Notes: generated from the letters alone by a model not told the origin. DNA of 64,000 bases from Pontibacter mangrovi (GCF_006385705.1 NZ_VFRQ01000007.1:248001-312000), one strand, 5' to 3'. Numbered from the stretch's first letter, positions 43,561 to 53,021 are shown. Translations and numbers: made by a program.

Positions 43561-44871
43561 ATGCGAAAACTCCTGGCACTCCTGCTTCCGTTAGGCCTGA
43601 TGCAAACTATGGCCCTGGCACAGCAGCAAGTGGTTACCTACCACGACGAAGCATTCACACAAGTGAAGGAAGAATACCACATCACTCCCGACTCAGCCAT
43701 TGTAGGGTACTACCACCGCTACTACCCCACCGGCGAGCCTGAGGCGCTGGTAAAGTTTGTGGAGGGCAAAAAAGACAGCGTCTATACTGAGTTTTATCAG
43801 AACGGACAGCCCAAACTACAGGTAACTTACCAGCTCGATGTAAAGCAAGGCCCTTTTAAGGCATACCGGCCCGACGGAAAGCTGCTGCAGGAAGGCTTCT
43901 TTGAAAATGACCAGCAGAGCAGGCTTTTCAAAATCTATTACCCGGACGGCACCCTGCAAAAGGAAACGGAGTTCGTGAACGGCTCTCCTGAAGGCGTCAT
44001 GCGGGCGTATTACCAATCGGGCAAGCTGAAGTCTGAGATCACCTACCATGACAGCAAGCAGAACGGACCGGCCAAAACATACTACCCCAACGGCCAACCC
44101 GAAACTGAGGCGAGCTATAGCAACGGCATGCTTCAGGGCTCCTACAAAACATTTTACGATAACGGGCAGGTAGAGACGGAAGTGCAGAACGAAGCCGGTG
44201 AGAAGCAGGGCACGTTTAAGAGCTACTACCGCAGCGGGCAACTCAGCACCCAAGGGCAGTTCGTTGCCGGTAAGATGCACGGACCGGCCAAATCATACTT
44301 TGAGAGCGGCAAGCCTCGCAGCGTTGTCACCTATAAAAACGGGGAAATAAGCGCTGGCCAGTATTTCTACGAAAACGGCAAGCTGAAAGAAGAAACCAAC
44401 TCCAGCGGCTCCGGCACCAAAACCCTACGGTATTACCCCAGCGGAAACCTGGAGGCCGAGGAGCAGCTGAAGGACAAGCAAAAGCACGGCACCTGGAACG
44501 TATACTACGACGCACCCGGAAAAGCACTGAAGCTGCGCGAGGAGTATAAAGACGGAAAGCTCACCAGAGAGCAACTGAGCTACTATGAAAACGGACAGGT
44601 GCAGGAGAAACTTTCCTATGAAAACGGCAAGATCGTGGGCATGAGCTATACCTACTATCCATCCGGCAAGCTCAAATCAGAAACCAACCATAAGGACGGG
44701 CTGCGCTTCGGGCCTTACAAGGCATACTTTGAGGATGGCAAAACCCAGGTGCAGGGGCAGTTCCGAAATAACCGCGAAACCGGGACCTGGAAGTACTATA
44801 GCCCGGAAGGCAAAGTGATAAAAACGCGCGCCTACCGCAACGGGCAGGTGCTGGAGGAAAAAGAGAATTGA
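43561..44871 (+). CDS. Secreted YwqK/MORN-like repeat protein
   Basis: This 436-residue protein has a signal peptide (LLALLLPLGLMQTMALAQQ). The rest is almost entirely tandem repeats of about 23 residues with the pattern YYxxGxLxxExxYxxGxxxGxxKxYY: for example YYPDGTLQKETEFVNG, YYQSGKLKSEITYHD, YYPNGQPETEASYSNG, YYRSGQLSTQGQF, about 14 copies. These match the YwqK/MORN-like beta-repeat family that some databases call 'toxin-antitoxin system YwqK antitoxin'. No toxin partner is seen here, so that label should not be taken literally. Its stop falls at the start of a long hairpin. Confidence 0.75.
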   Translation: MRKLLALLLPLGLMQTMALAQQQVVTYHDEAFTQVKEEYHITPDSAIVGYYHRYYPTGEPEALVKFVEGKKDSVYTEFYQNGQPKLQVTYQLDVKQGPFKAYRPDGKLLQEGFFENDQQSRLFKIYYPDGTLQKETEFVNGSPEGVMRAYYQSGKLKSEITYHDSKQNGPAKTYYPNGQPETEASYSNGMLQGSYKTFYDNGQVETEVQNEAGEKQGTFKSYYRSGQLSTQGQFVAGKMHGPAKSYFESGKPRSVVTYKNGEISAGQYFYENGKLKEETNSSGSGTKTLRYYPSGNLEAEEQLKDKQKHGTWNVYYDAPGKALKLREEYKDGKLTREQLSYYENGQVQEKLSYENGKIVGMSYTYYPSGKLKSETNHKDGLRFGPYKAYFEDGKTQVQGQFRNNRETGTWKYYSPEGKVIKTRAYRNGQVLEEKEN

Positions 44872-44920
44872 TGTGAAACAGAGCGGGCAGCCACCTTAGG
44901 CTGCCCGCTCTGTTTCACAT
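44871..44920. terminator. Perfect 22-bp hairpin between convergent genes
   Basis: The arms 44871-44892 (ATGTGAAACAGAGCGGGCAG then CC) and 44899-44920 are perfectly complementary over 22 bp with a 6-nt loop. It starts at the last base of the repeat-protein stop codon and lies 11 bp from the stop of the convergent M16 gene. Few T residues follow. Confidence 0.7.
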
Positions 44921-44930
44921 CAGTTTATAC

Positions 44931-46334
44931 TTACTGCGTGACAGGCACTTTTTTCAGCTCCTCCTGAAACGCTTGCAGCTGCTTGTCAATCTGCTTTTTA
45001 TCGCCTACCACTACCAACGTCATGTCTTGCGGGCGCAAATACTTTTTAGCGGTTTGCTGCACCTGCTCCGGTGTAATGGCGTGTATGTTCTCCACCTGGT
45101 TTTCCAGAAAGGAGTCCGGCAGGTCGTGCAGCTCCAGAAAGTTCAGCTGCCCAATAATGCCTCCCGGCGTGGAGTTGCGCAGCACAAAAAGCCCGGCCTC
45201 ATAGTTCTGGATGCCCTTCAGCTCCTCCTCCGTCGGTGGCTCCTTGCGCAGCCGCTCTATCTCATACACGATCTCCTTCAACGAGTTGCCGGTGTGCTCG
45301 GTCGTCACATCCGCCTGCTCCGACCAATCGCCCACTTTATACCTGGCCACCAGTGCGCTGGACGGCGAGTAAGTATAGCCTTTGTCTTCGCGGATGTTGC
45401 GGGTGATGCGCGATCCGAAAGAGCCGCCCAAGAGGGAGTTGGTCACGCGCAAAGCCATGTAATCCGGGTGCGAGGGCGGCACAACGGGCAAGCCGAAAAT
45501 GATGGTTGACTGCGGCGCCCCCGGGCGGTCCACCACGATCATCTCGCCTTTGGTAATAGGTTTGGCCACCGGAATAGCAGGTTCCGGCCCTTCTGCCCAA
45601 TCTGCTAAAGCCGATGTGATGGCCTCTTTCATTGCGCCTGCGTTAAATTCTCCGGCCACATACACGTTGGTGCGCTTTGCCCCAAACTGCCGCTGGTAAA
45701 AATCCTTTACCTCCTCCAGGCTGTAGCCATCAATCTCCTCATCTGTGGGGATGCCGCTGCCATAAGGATGGTCGCCGTAAAGGGCCTTATTGAATTTAGT
45801 TTGGGCTTGCATGCCGGGCTGCGCGCGCGCCAGATTCATACTTCGCTTAAAGTCCTTTTTCACGCGGTCCAGCTCCTCCTCCGGAAAAGAAGGCTCCTCG
45901 AGCACCTCCGCCATCAGGTTAACCAGGTCAGGGCCGTACTCCGACAGCACAGAGCCGCTCAAGGTCGTCTGGTCGCGCCCCACGTTGATGTAGAGTTGCC
46001 CGCCCATGCGCGCCACATCTTCCGCAATCTGTTTGGCCGTGCGGTTAGCGGTGCCCTCCATCAACAGCTGCCCGGTAATGTCGGCCAATCCGTTTTCCTG
46101 AGGGCTCTCATGCACGTTCCCCACCTGCGCCACCATCACCACCGTTACCTTGGGCACCTGCCCAAAAGGCACCATGGTGGCCTCCAGTCCGTTTGGCAGT
46201 TCAAACTCCTGCTTTGCCGGCAGGTTAAAGTTCTTGGGCTGCCCCCCCTCCGGCGGTGTTTGTTTCTGTGCCTGGGCAGTGCCAGCGCCTAAAGCCAGCA
46301 CCATTGCCCATACGATATAGAGTTTCTTTTTCAT
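44931..46334 (-). CDS. Non-catalytic M16 peptidase-like partner
   Basis: This 467-residue protein has a signal peptide (LYIVWAMVLALGAGTAQAQ) and an M16 fold (FELPNGLEATMVPFGQVPKVTV). At the position of the zinc motif it reads GLADITGQLLMEGT, so the H-x-x-E-H is missing and it is probably not an active protease. It lies 10 bp downstream of the active M16 gene. In this family two M16 halves commonly pair, one catalytic and one supportive. Periplasmic. Confidence 0.85.
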   Translation of the reverse strand: MKKKLYIVWAMVLALGAGTAQAQKQTPPEGGQPKNFNLPAKQEFELPNGLEATMVPFGQVPKVTVVMVAQVGNVHESPQENGLADITGQLLMEGTANRTAKQIAEDVARMGGQLYINVGRDQTTLSGSVLSEYGPDLVNLMAEVLEEPSFPEEELDRVKKDFKRSMNLARAQPGMQAQTKFNKALYGDHPYGSGIPTDEEIDGYSLEEVKDFYQRQFGAKRTNVYVAGEFNAGAMKEAITSALADWAEGPEPAIPVAKPITKGEMIVVDRPGAPQSTIIFGLPVVPPSHPDYMALRVTNSLLGGSFGSRITRNIREDKGYTYSPSSALVARYKVGDWSEQADVTTEHTGNSLKEIVYEIERLRKEPPTEEELKGIQNYEAGLFVLRNSTPGGIIGQLNFLELHDLPDSFLENQVENIHAITPEQVQQTAKKYLRPQDMTLVVVGDKKQIDKQLQAFQEELKKVPVTQ

Positions 46335-46344
46335 AATTGATGTC

Positions 46345-47799
46345 TTAAATCTGTGCCTGAGGGTTGATGATGAGGATGGTGCGGTTGGTTGGCCGCAGGT
46401 ATTTCTCCACGGTCTGCTGCATGAGCGCAGGCGTTACCTTGGAGAACTCCTCCTCCAGCCGGTTAATGCGCTCGGGGTCGTTGTCGAAGAGGGCAAACGT
46501 AGCCAGCAGGTCCGCCTTGCCGAAGCCATACATCTGGCTTACCTGGTCGTAAAGCGAGGAGCGCATCTTCACCATTGCCAAATCAAGCTGCTCCTGCGAC
46601 ACGCCGTTTTGCCGCAGCTTCTCAATTTCACCGTCTATCACACTGAGAATGGAGTCTGCTGAAACGGTTTTGTCATACACCAGATCGCCCATCCAAAGCA
46701 TGGGGCCGTTGTAGTTAAACATGTTGCCCAGGTAGTTGATGCCGCCGCTCACCGAGCCGGTATAGCCTTTGTCCTGCACCAGTGCCTGGTACAGGCGGCT
46801 GTCATCGCCCTCCAGCAAAATCTGGTTCAGCAGGCCCATGGCATAGTATTCTGGGGTGTTCCGCTCCGGCATGTGGTAGGCAAAGGCCAGGGCCGGCTTG
46901 TTTGCCAGCTTGTCATCTTTTGTAAAGCGCTGCTCCTTTTCTTGGGGCGGCTCCGTCAGGTTCACCTTCTCGGGAATGGTGGCCGAAGGGATATCGCTGA
47001 AATACTGCTTTACCCACGCTTTGGCCTGGTCAGGCTCAAAATCGCCTACCACCACCAGCGCCGCGTTGTTAGGCGCATAGTATGTCTTAAAGAACGACTG
47101 CACATCCTCCAGCGTGGCAGCGTCCAGGTCATCCAGGTCGCCGTAGAAGTTATGGGCGTTGTACCAGTTCTTGTTCGCATACTGCGGCATGTCGAGCCAC
47201 GGGAAACCGCCGTAGGGCTGGTTCAGCACGTTCACCTTCACCTCATTCTTTACCACCCCCTGCTGGTTTGTCAGGTTATCCTGTGTAATGTTCAGGCCCT
47301 TCATGCGGTCGGCTTCCGCCCACAGCATGGTTTGCAGCTTGTGCGCCGGCACTATCTCAAAGTAGTTCGTAAAGTCGAAGCGCGTGCTCCCGTTCAGGAT
47401 GCCGCCGTTTTTCTGCACCAGCTGGATAAACTCCATTTTGCCCAGGTTGTCAGATCCCTGGAACATCATGTGCTCAAACAGGTGGGCAAAGCCAGTGCGG
47501 TCTTTGGGCTCTATACGGAAGCCGATGTTGTAGTAAGCCGCCACTGTAACAATGGGAGCGGTTTTATCCGGCGACAGGATGACTTTTAGGCCGTTATCGA
47601 GGGTAAAGTACTCCACGGGCACCTTAAAGGCCGGGGCAGCGCCGATGGCCGCCACTGCGGTATCGGGTGTGGCTGCCGAAGTGTTCGAGGCGGTTGGCGC
47701 CGTCGCTTTCTGGCTGCAGGAAGCCAGCATCACCCCAACACCGAGCACGGCCAGGAGCCTCCGCAAGCTGTTCTGCGGTTTCTTTGTTTTAACAAGCAT
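46345..47799 (-). CDS. M16 zinc peptidase (catalytic partner)
   Basis: This 484-residue lipoprotein-like precursor starts LRRLLAVLGVGVMLASCSQK, with C27 as lipobox Cys. It has the inverted zinc motif H-L-F-E-H in TGFAHLFEHMMFQGSDN near 106-110, and an Ala/Thr/Pro-rich linker follows the signal. It precedes the second M16 gene with a 10-bp gap, giving one operon. It probably works as a heteromeric periplasmic protease on peptides or misfolded proteins. Confidence 0.9.
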   Translation of the reverse strand: MLVKTKKPQNSLRRLLAVLGVGVMLASCSQKATAPTASNTSAATPDTAVAAIGAAPAFKVPVEYFTLDNGLKVILSPDKTAPIVTVAAYYNIGFRIEPKDRTGFAHLFEHMMFQGSDNLGKMEFIQLVQKNGGILNGSTRFDFTNYFEIVPAHKLQTMLWAEADRMKGLNITQDNLTNQQGVVKNEVKVNVLNQPYGGFPWLDMPQYANKNWYNAHNFYGDLDDLDAATLEDVQSFFKTYYAPNNAALVVVGDFEPDQAKAWVKQYFSDIPSATIPEKVNLTEPPQEKEQRFTKDDKLANKPALAFAYHMPERNTPEYYAMGLLNQILLEGDDSRLYQALVQDKGYTGSVSGGINYLGNMFNYNGPMLWMGDLVYDKTVSADSILSVIDGEIEKLRQNGVSQEQLDLAMVKMRSSLYDQVSQMYGFGKADLLATFALFDNDPERINRLEEEFSKVTPALMQQTVEKYLRPTNRTILIINPQAQI

Positions 47800-47971
47800 A
47801 GGAACAATGGATTAGGTGAAAAACGTATACTTTACAAAATATTAAGAAGATACGATTTTTAAACACTTTAATCCAATAATATACCAGAATATTTGTAGAA
47901 CCTAGACCAACAGCGCATTTGCCTCTACCAAACGAACTCCATAAAAAGCTCCATAGCTCCCCCTGTAAAGC

Positions 47972-48000
47972 AAAAGGCCTCCCCTTTTAAGAGGGAGGCC
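47972..48000 (-). terminator. Terminator after small Cys-rich gene
   Basis: The stem GGCCTCCC (47976-47983) and GGGAGGCC (47993-48000) encloses a 9-nt loop. The A-run at 47972-47975 gives a T-run on the minus strand. Confidence 0.6.
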
Positions 48001-48022
48001 CGAATACACAAAGCAGTTTCAT

Positions 48023-48262
48023 TTATCGTACCCAGTTTTTACGCTCGCTAAAGTGATTGCAGCCAAAGCCTGCCCCTGTTATCATTTCAAAGCGCTTGGG
48101 TTTAGTGTCCTGAGGCCCTTCGTGCACGAGGGGCAAAACATAAGACGGTTCCAGGGCATGCTGGCCTGTAAGTTCGTCGCATACGCCGAACTCCTTACTT
48201 TGTAGTTGTACCTTGCCTGGGTCCTGTGCCCAGTGGGTGCAGTGGTTACATGTTGCTTCCAT
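48023..48262 (-). CDS. Small Cys-rich hypothetical protein
   Basis: This 79-residue protein has C-x2-C (ATCNHCTHW) near residue 5, a third Cys in FGVCDELTG and a C-terminal GFGCNHFSERK. The spacing suggests a four-Cys zinc or metal site, as in small phage- or chromosome-borne zinc-finger proteins. Function unknown. It starts at an ATG at 48260-48262 and is followed by a terminator, which supports a real gene. Confidence 0.6.
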   Translation of the reverse strand: MEATCNHCTHWAQDPGKVQLQSKEFGVCDELTGQHALEPSYVLPLVHEGPQDTKPKRFEMITGAGFGCNHFSERKNWVR

Positions 48263-48415
48263 AACTTTTTGGTTTTGATGGTATCTTGTATACCTGCAAG
48301 GGTAAAGGAAGGGTTGCTTCAGGCATAGGTTTTCTGGTAAACAGCCAACGCTTCAAGCATACTTTTAGCAAAAGGCATTTAGACAAACCGGTTTTGCTGC
48401 AAGCATTTTAGGCCA

Positions 48416-48423
48416 TACCTTTG
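48416..48423 (+). promoter_or_regulatory. -7 box for carbonic anhydrase
   Basis: TACCTTTG with TTTTG about 20 bp upstream (near 48392) forms a good Bacteroidota promoter 51 bp before the ATG at 48474. Confidence 0.6.
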
Positions 48424-48473
48424 CCAACTAAGCATGTACCCTGTAACTATACTTAACTATACACTTCAAACCT

Positions 48474-49115
48474 ATGACACCTTACGAACAGCTTTTTGAA
48501 AATAACCGCAAGTGGATAGAGCAGAAGACCGGCTCTAATAAGGACTTCTTTAAGCAGCTTGCGCTGGACCAAAACCCGGAGTTCCTGTACATCGGGTGCA
48601 GCGACAGCCGCGTGACTGCCGAGGAAATGATGGGTGTTGGGCCCGGCGAACTGTTTGTGCACCGCAACATCGCCAACCTGGTTACCAGCATTGACCTGAA
48701 CGTGATGTCGGTCATAAACTATGCTATCCGGGCGCTAAAGGTAAAGCACATTATCGTGTGCGGCCACTACGACTGCGGCGGCATTAAAGCGGCCATGACC
48801 CCGCAAGACCTGGGCCTGCTCAACCCATGGCTGCGCAACATCCGGGATGTATACAGGTACCACAAAGACGAATTGAAAGCCATCACCGACGAGCGCCAGC
48901 GCTACGACCGGCTGGTGGAACTGAACGTGATTGAGCAGTGCACCAACGTGATCAAAACGGCGGCTCTGCAGCTCAGCTACCAGGCCGAAGGCTTTCCGCA
49001 GGTGCACGGTTGGGTGTTCGATATCAAGACCGGCCGCATCAAAGACCTGAACATCGATTTCGAGCATATCCTGCACGACATCAAAGACATTTACGACCTC
49101 ACAAAAGGGGCGTAA
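48474..49115 (+). CDS. Beta-class carbonic anhydrase
   Basis: This 213-residue enzyme has the zinc ligands C-x-D-x-R (YIGCSDSRVTAEEM near residue 40) and H-x2-C (CGHYDCGGIKAAM near 100). The class-typical segments GPGELFVHRNIANLV and VHGWVFDIKTGRI are present. It interconverts CO2 and bicarbonate in the cytoplasm. Normal length. It has its own promoter and a shared terminator with the convergent DUF5686 gene. Confidence 0.95.
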   Translation: MTPYEQLFENNRKWIEQKTGSNKDFFKQLALDQNPEFLYIGCSDSRVTAEEMMGVGPGELFVHRNIANLVTSIDLNVMSVINYAIRALKVKHIIVCGHYDCGGIKAAMTPQDLGLLNPWLRNIRDVYRYHKDELKAITDERQRYDRLVELNVIEQCTNVIKTAALQLSYQAEGFPQVHGWVFDIKTGRIKDLNIDFEHILHDIKDIYDLTKGA

Positions 49116-49173
49116 GTACGTTAGACAGCCAGTCCTTTTAGGTAAAAAATAAAGCTGCTGTTCTCCGCTTCAT

Positions 49174-49219
49174 ATTAAAAAAGGACCTGCGCGTGATGGC
49201 GTTCAGGTCCTTTTTTAAT
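49174..49219. terminator. Bidirectional terminator
   Basis: Perfect 16-bp arms ATTAAAAAAGGACCTG (49174-49189) and CAGGTCCTTTTTTAAT (49204-49219), with T-runs on both strands. It serves the carbonic anhydrase gene and the DUF5686 gene. Confidence 0.85.
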
Positions 49220-49240
49220 GTGCGGCAAGTATAAATGAGT

Positions 49241-51847
49241 TTAAAAGTCGAACTTAAACGTGGCCCTTACCCCTAGGTCCGACACGTTTGGGTGGTTCAG
49301 GTAGGTCAGGCGCTTTACCAGGTCCACCCGGAAGAAGTTAAGAATATTGCCTACGCCTACACTCGTTTCGATGTAAGGCTTGCGCGCCAAGGTATAGGTT
49401 GCCTGCTGACCGTCGGCAAAAACCGGGAAGTGCAGCACGTTCGGGTTTGCCGACGGCTGGTTCTCCTCCCGTACTTTCCCGTAAAGAGCCTTTAGCGTGA
49501 TAAATTCCCGGAACTTGGTTTTCTTCAGCAAAGGTATTTTATTGAATATAAACCCGTTGAACGTGTGGTCGATGTGCAGGCTGGCATACTGGTCGCTCAC
49601 AAACTCCAGGAAGTTCATCAGGTTATAAGCCTGCAGTTGATAGGCATAAGACTGGTTGGCGCGATGGATCGTGAGGAGCGGGAACGGCACCTGCCCGAAA
49701 ATATAACCGCCCTCTGCTACCACATCAGAGTACCCTAGTTGCGACAGGTAAAAGCGCTTGTACATGTTCAAAGCCACCTTCTGGTAGGCATACTGGCTGT
49801 CCATGGCTCCTTTCAGGCCGGCAGCGGCGCGCAAGGTAACCACCGGGTTGCGGCCGGAAACCGGGGTGCGGTAAAGCTTGCCCTGCAGAAACTGCTCGTT
49901 CGGCGCCCAGCGCAGCTCCAGCGTTGCCTCCGAAGTTGTCAGGTTACTCAGCATGGCCGGTTCCTGGTCGTCACCTGCCTCCCCTGCCCTCACGAACTGC
50001 AAGGAACCCGCCGGGCTTTGCTGCCAATTCCTGAAGCCCAGCTTATACGAAAAGTGGTTCTCGAATTCGTGCAGGTACTCCAGGTTGTATGTCTCGTTGT
50101 ACAGCAGCTTATCGTTCTCCCCACGCTTAAAGGACAGTAGAATGTTATCTTCCTGCACAAACTGCAGGTCCTGCCCCGGAATTCTGGTGTCTTTCAGGTA
50201 GCTGACCCGCAGGGCCTTTACCGGGAAAGACCACACGGAGCGGCCCGTCAGGGAGTAGCTGCCCCCTACATAGTATTTCCATTTCTCGTCTTTAAACCCG
50301 TAGGCAGTATAAGCATCCAGCATCACTTTCTTGCTGAAATTATCCGTGGTGCGCCCACCGAGCCGCAACCTGAAGCCCTCTACCGGGTTAAAGCTGTAGA
50401 AAGCGTTTATCGGGCCAATCTCCACGTCCGGCCCCAGCCGCTTATAGCCGGCAATCAGGGCAGTGGCCCAGTCCATGGTGCGGTTGTATGACTTCATCTG
50501 CACCAGGCTATCCAAAGTAGTATAAGTATTCGCCTCCGCGGCAGAGAGCGAATCCTGGCGTACGCTTTCCCAGTATGCCTCGCTTTGCTGCTCCGTGTGC
50601 TGGGATAGCACCAGCGCCGGCCCATCATAAAACGCATCAGGCTGCGGCTCATGCAGCTTATAATCCTGGTAAGAAACCACGCGCTCCCCGTAAAAGCCCA
50701 TGTCGCTGTGCTGGCTCATCCCGAAGTCCACCTTTAGCTGGCTCTTGCTTAACTGGTAGCGCCCATCCTGGCCACGCTCAAAATCCTGGCTCACTTTCAG
50801 GTCCCGCACCCAGTTAATACTTACCCCTTTGCTCACGGCCATGTCCACGCGCTGCACGGCATAGGCGCCATCCAGGGTAACATACAGCTCTCCGGTAAAC
50901 ATAAAAGCAGTGGGGTTGCGCGGCTCAAAGAGGAGCTTTGCCAGCTTCTGCCCCGTTTCGGCAGTAACCGTGTCCTTCAGGTAAAACTTATAGAATGCAG
51001 GGGCCATGTCGGCGATAGGGCTCAGGAACTGGTTGGTGAGAATGGGGATGTTGTTCTCATAAATATCGATGTCCTGGTACATGTGCTTCATGTAGGCCAT
51101 CACGCCTTTATTGTCGATGTACTCACCGAAATTGACTTTCTTCTCTGCCTCCACCAGCTTTTTCCTGCTCTCCGGCTCTTTGCGGAAGAAGTGTTGCGCT
51201 ACCTCCTCCTGCACATAAAACGGAAGTATGGCTTTGCCGGGCAGCACGGTGGTATCCAGGTTCTCAAGTATAAAATCATACTTGCGCAGGAAGATGTTCC
51301 GTCGCAGCTTTGCGGGCGTATTCACCAGCGACATCTGCGTTTTCTCATACTGCACGTACTGCAGGTAATCGTAGCGTTCGGGCCTGTTTTTATACTTATT
51401 ATCCACGATGAGGCGGATCAGGTCTACGGCCGGATTGTCCTTGTTGCTATACTTTACCTTCCGCTTCTTGCCCACCACTTGCACTTCGCTCAGCTGCCTG
51501 GCGTCCGGCTGCAGGCGCACATCCAGGGTCTGGTCTTTGCCGGGGCTAACGGGCAGCGCAACCGGGCCATAGCCCAGGTAAGAAAACTGCACCTTGCTGA
51601 CGGCCTGGTTGGTGCGCAGCTGGTAATTTCCTTCATAGTCGGTGCTGGTGCCCAGGCTGGTGCCAGGCACAAAAACCGAAACCCCGATCAGGCGCTCGTT
51701 GGTAACGGCATCCGTAACATTTCCTTTGATAGTGGTAATGCTTGGCTGTGCTGCCGCAGGGCCAGCTGCTAAGCCGGTAAAAACAAGCAGCAACAGGCAG
51801 AAAAGGCGTACGCAGGGCCTTCTGTTTAAAAAGCTGATGAAGCACAT
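49241..51847 (-). CDS. DUF5686 outer-membrane protein with carboxypeptidase-regulatory domain
   Basis: This 868-residue precursor has a signal peptide (VRLFCLLLLVFTGLAAGPAAAQ). Next is a CarboxypepD_reg-like domain (ITTIKGNVTDAVTNERLIGVSVFVPGT...YEGNYQLRT, about 37-115), common in Bacteroidota surface proteins. The rest matches the DUF5686 type: PAVDLIRLIVDNKYKNRPERYDYLQY and a long C-terminal beta-barrel with alternating strands ending in FKFDF, a typical outer-membrane terminus. Function is not established. Single gene. Confidence 0.85.
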   Translation of the reverse strand: MCFISFLNRRPCVRLFCLLLLVFTGLAAGPAAAQPSITTIKGNVTDAVTNERLIGVSVFVPGTSLGTSTDYEGNYQLRTNQAVSKVQFSYLGYGPVALPVSPGKDQTLDVRLQPDARQLSEVQVVGKKRKVKYSNKDNPAVDLIRLIVDNKYKNRPERYDYLQYVQYEKTQMSLVNTPAKLRRNIFLRKYDFILENLDTTVLPGKAILPFYVQEEVAQHFFRKEPESRKKLVEAEKKVNFGEYIDNKGVMAYMKHMYQDIDIYENNIPILTNQFLSPIADMAPAFYKFYLKDTVTAETGQKLAKLLFEPRNPTAFMFTGELYVTLDGAYAVQRVDMAVSKGVSINWVRDLKVSQDFERGQDGRYQLSKSQLKVDFGMSQHSDMGFYGERVVSYQDYKLHEPQPDAFYDGPALVLSQHTEQQSEAYWESVRQDSLSAAEANTYTTLDSLVQMKSYNRTMDWATALIAGYKRLGPDVEIGPINAFYSFNPVEGFRLRLGGRTTDNFSKKVMLDAYTAYGFKDEKWKYYVGGSYSLTGRSVWSFPVKALRVSYLKDTRIPGQDLQFVQEDNILLSFKRGENDKLLYNETYNLEYLHEFENHFSYKLGFRNWQQSPAGSLQFVRAGEAGDDQEPAMLSNLTTSEATLELRWAPNEQFLQGKLYRTPVSGRNPVVTLRAAAGLKGAMDSQYAYQKVALNMYKRFYLSQLGYSDVVAEGGYIFGQVPFPLLTIHRANQSYAYQLQAYNLMNFLEFVSDQYASLHIDHTFNGFIFNKIPLLKKTKFREFITLKALYGKVREENQPSANPNVLHFPVFADGQQATYTLARKPYIETSVGVGNILNFFRVDLVKRLTYLNHPNVSDLGVRATFKFDF

Positions 51848-52354
51848 AGCTTATTGGATTATCATAATGAATGTATAGCAGGCAGATGAGGGCAGATAGG
51901 AGGCGACACTTCCTTTCTCCTCCTATCGGCCCCGTCACCGAAGTTTTTGATTTGGGAAATCAAGCCCGGCAGTACGTTTTGCTGAAGTAGAATATTGCCG
52001 TGATTGCAAAGAAAAAAGGGAGCGTCTCCTGAGATGAGCACCTGCGTGATTGTCCTACAGGGATCTTCCTTCCTCAACGCCCGGCCTTTTTCGGGCGCAA
52101 AAGTAACAGGTTAAAGTTTTAACTTGTATGCAGTGGCTCTGAAATTTTATAGTGCCGCAGGTTCCACAAGCCCTGCCACCGCCGAACCTAAAAGGATTTA
52201 AGCGCATCCCGGCTGCACTTTGTCCGGTAAAAACGGCCCTTCGTCTTATAAACCCGAGCCGAGGTCGCTTCCGAGATATATAATCCCTACTTTTGCCCAC
52301 CATTGTCGCTACAAATGATGTAGCTACTATCACCATTAACCCTAGCGTTTAACT
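51848..52354. other. Long divergent spacer
   Basis: About 500 bp between the DUF5686 gene and a rightward membrane-protein gene. A GC-rich hairpin (CGCCCGGCCTTTTTCGGGCG, about 52078-52097) lies in the middle. A TACTTTTG -7 box is at 52288-52295. No ORF with a recognisable domain. The hairpin region could be a small RNA, but I cannot support a family. Confidence 0.45.
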
Positions 52355-52819
52355 TTGAGCACAAAAAATCAGCTGTTGGCCCTTGCGCTTTACCAAATCA
52401 TTGGCGGCCTGCTCGGTATAGCCCTTACGGTGTGGGTAATGTTTGGCCAGGATACTACCGTTACCCTGCCGGCCCTGCGCCTGAGCTTGGTGGCCGGGGG
52501 GCTTTACCTGTTCTCCATACTTTGCGGGCGCCTTCTGCTCCGGCAGCCGGGGCGCGGCCTGCGCTTTTCGCTGCTCAACCAGGTACTGCAGGTGCTCCTC
52601 TTCTCCTTCGGCACTTACGGGTATCAGTATGTGGCGGGCCTGCGCCTGAGTGTAGGCGTGGACATGGTTGGCGGCTGGGTTTTCAAATTCAGGATGGCCC
52701 TCTCCTCCTTCCACTTCAGCCTGGACAGTGATTTAGGCCAGAAGTATATCGGGCTCAACCTGGTGGCGCTTTTCCTGATTTTCTGGATGGAACGCCTGCT
52801 GGAAAAGGTGCGGACATAG
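52355..52819 (+). CDS. Small hypothetical membrane protein, TTG start
   Basis: This 154-residue protein most plausibly starts at TTG (52355-52357). An in-frame stop lies 10 bp upstream, and the first ATG inside the frame would remove the first membrane helix (LLALALYQIIGGLLGIALTVWV). A second hydrophobic stretch (LVAGGLYLFSILCGRLLL) and a C-terminal one (YIGLNLVALFLIFWMERLL) follow. The middle holds LLFSFGTYGYQYVAGLRLSVG. No known family is recognised. Confidence 0.6.
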   Translation: MSTKNQLLALALYQIIGGLLGIALTVWVMFGQDTTVTLPALRLSLVAGGLYLFSILCGRLLLRQPGRGLRFSLLNQVLQVLLFSFGTYGYQYVAGLRLSVGVDMVGGWVFKFRMALSSFHFSLDSDLGQKYIGLNLVALFLIFWMERLLEKVRT

Positions 52820-52982
52820 TATTGTTTAGCACCGGGTGTTCGTCACGCAAAGTATAACTTTATACAGTGCTTTAGCAGAAACAGCAAAAGGAGCCTAAAC
52901 AATTTAGCCTCACAGCGCTTTATTAAACATTCCAGCCAGAAAAAGGAAACATCTTCGCCCTTGGCTATTCATAAGATGGTTT

Positions 52983-52990
52983 TATCTTTG
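52983..52990 (+). promoter_or_regulatory. -7 box of the efflux operon
   Basis: TATCTTTG (TAnnTTTG) with TTGG at 52961-52964, 19 bp upstream, forms a good promoter 32 bp before the TetR gene. Confidence 0.6.
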
Positions 52991-52995
52991 CAGCC

Positions 52996-53007
52996 GAATG
53001 AACATTC
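52996..53007. promoter_or_regulatory. Candidate TetR operator
   Basis: The 12-bp perfect palindrome GAATG-AA-CATTC sits between the -7 box and the TetR start, overlapping the transcription start region. Autorepression by the downstream TetR protein is inferred; operator length is at the short end for this family. Confidence 0.45.
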
Positions 53008-53021
53008 AATAGACAGAAGGT

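Noticed and set aside
43561-44871. A YwqK toxin-antitoxin module
   Set aside because: The protein is only a chain of MORN/YwqK-like repeats with a signal peptide; no toxin gene lies beside it, so the module label is not supported.
52060-52110. Small RNA gene at the GC-rich hairpin
   Set aside because: The short CGCCCGGC hairpin is suggestive, but I cannot match a family or see a promoter that decides it; it was kept only as a remark in the spacer entry.
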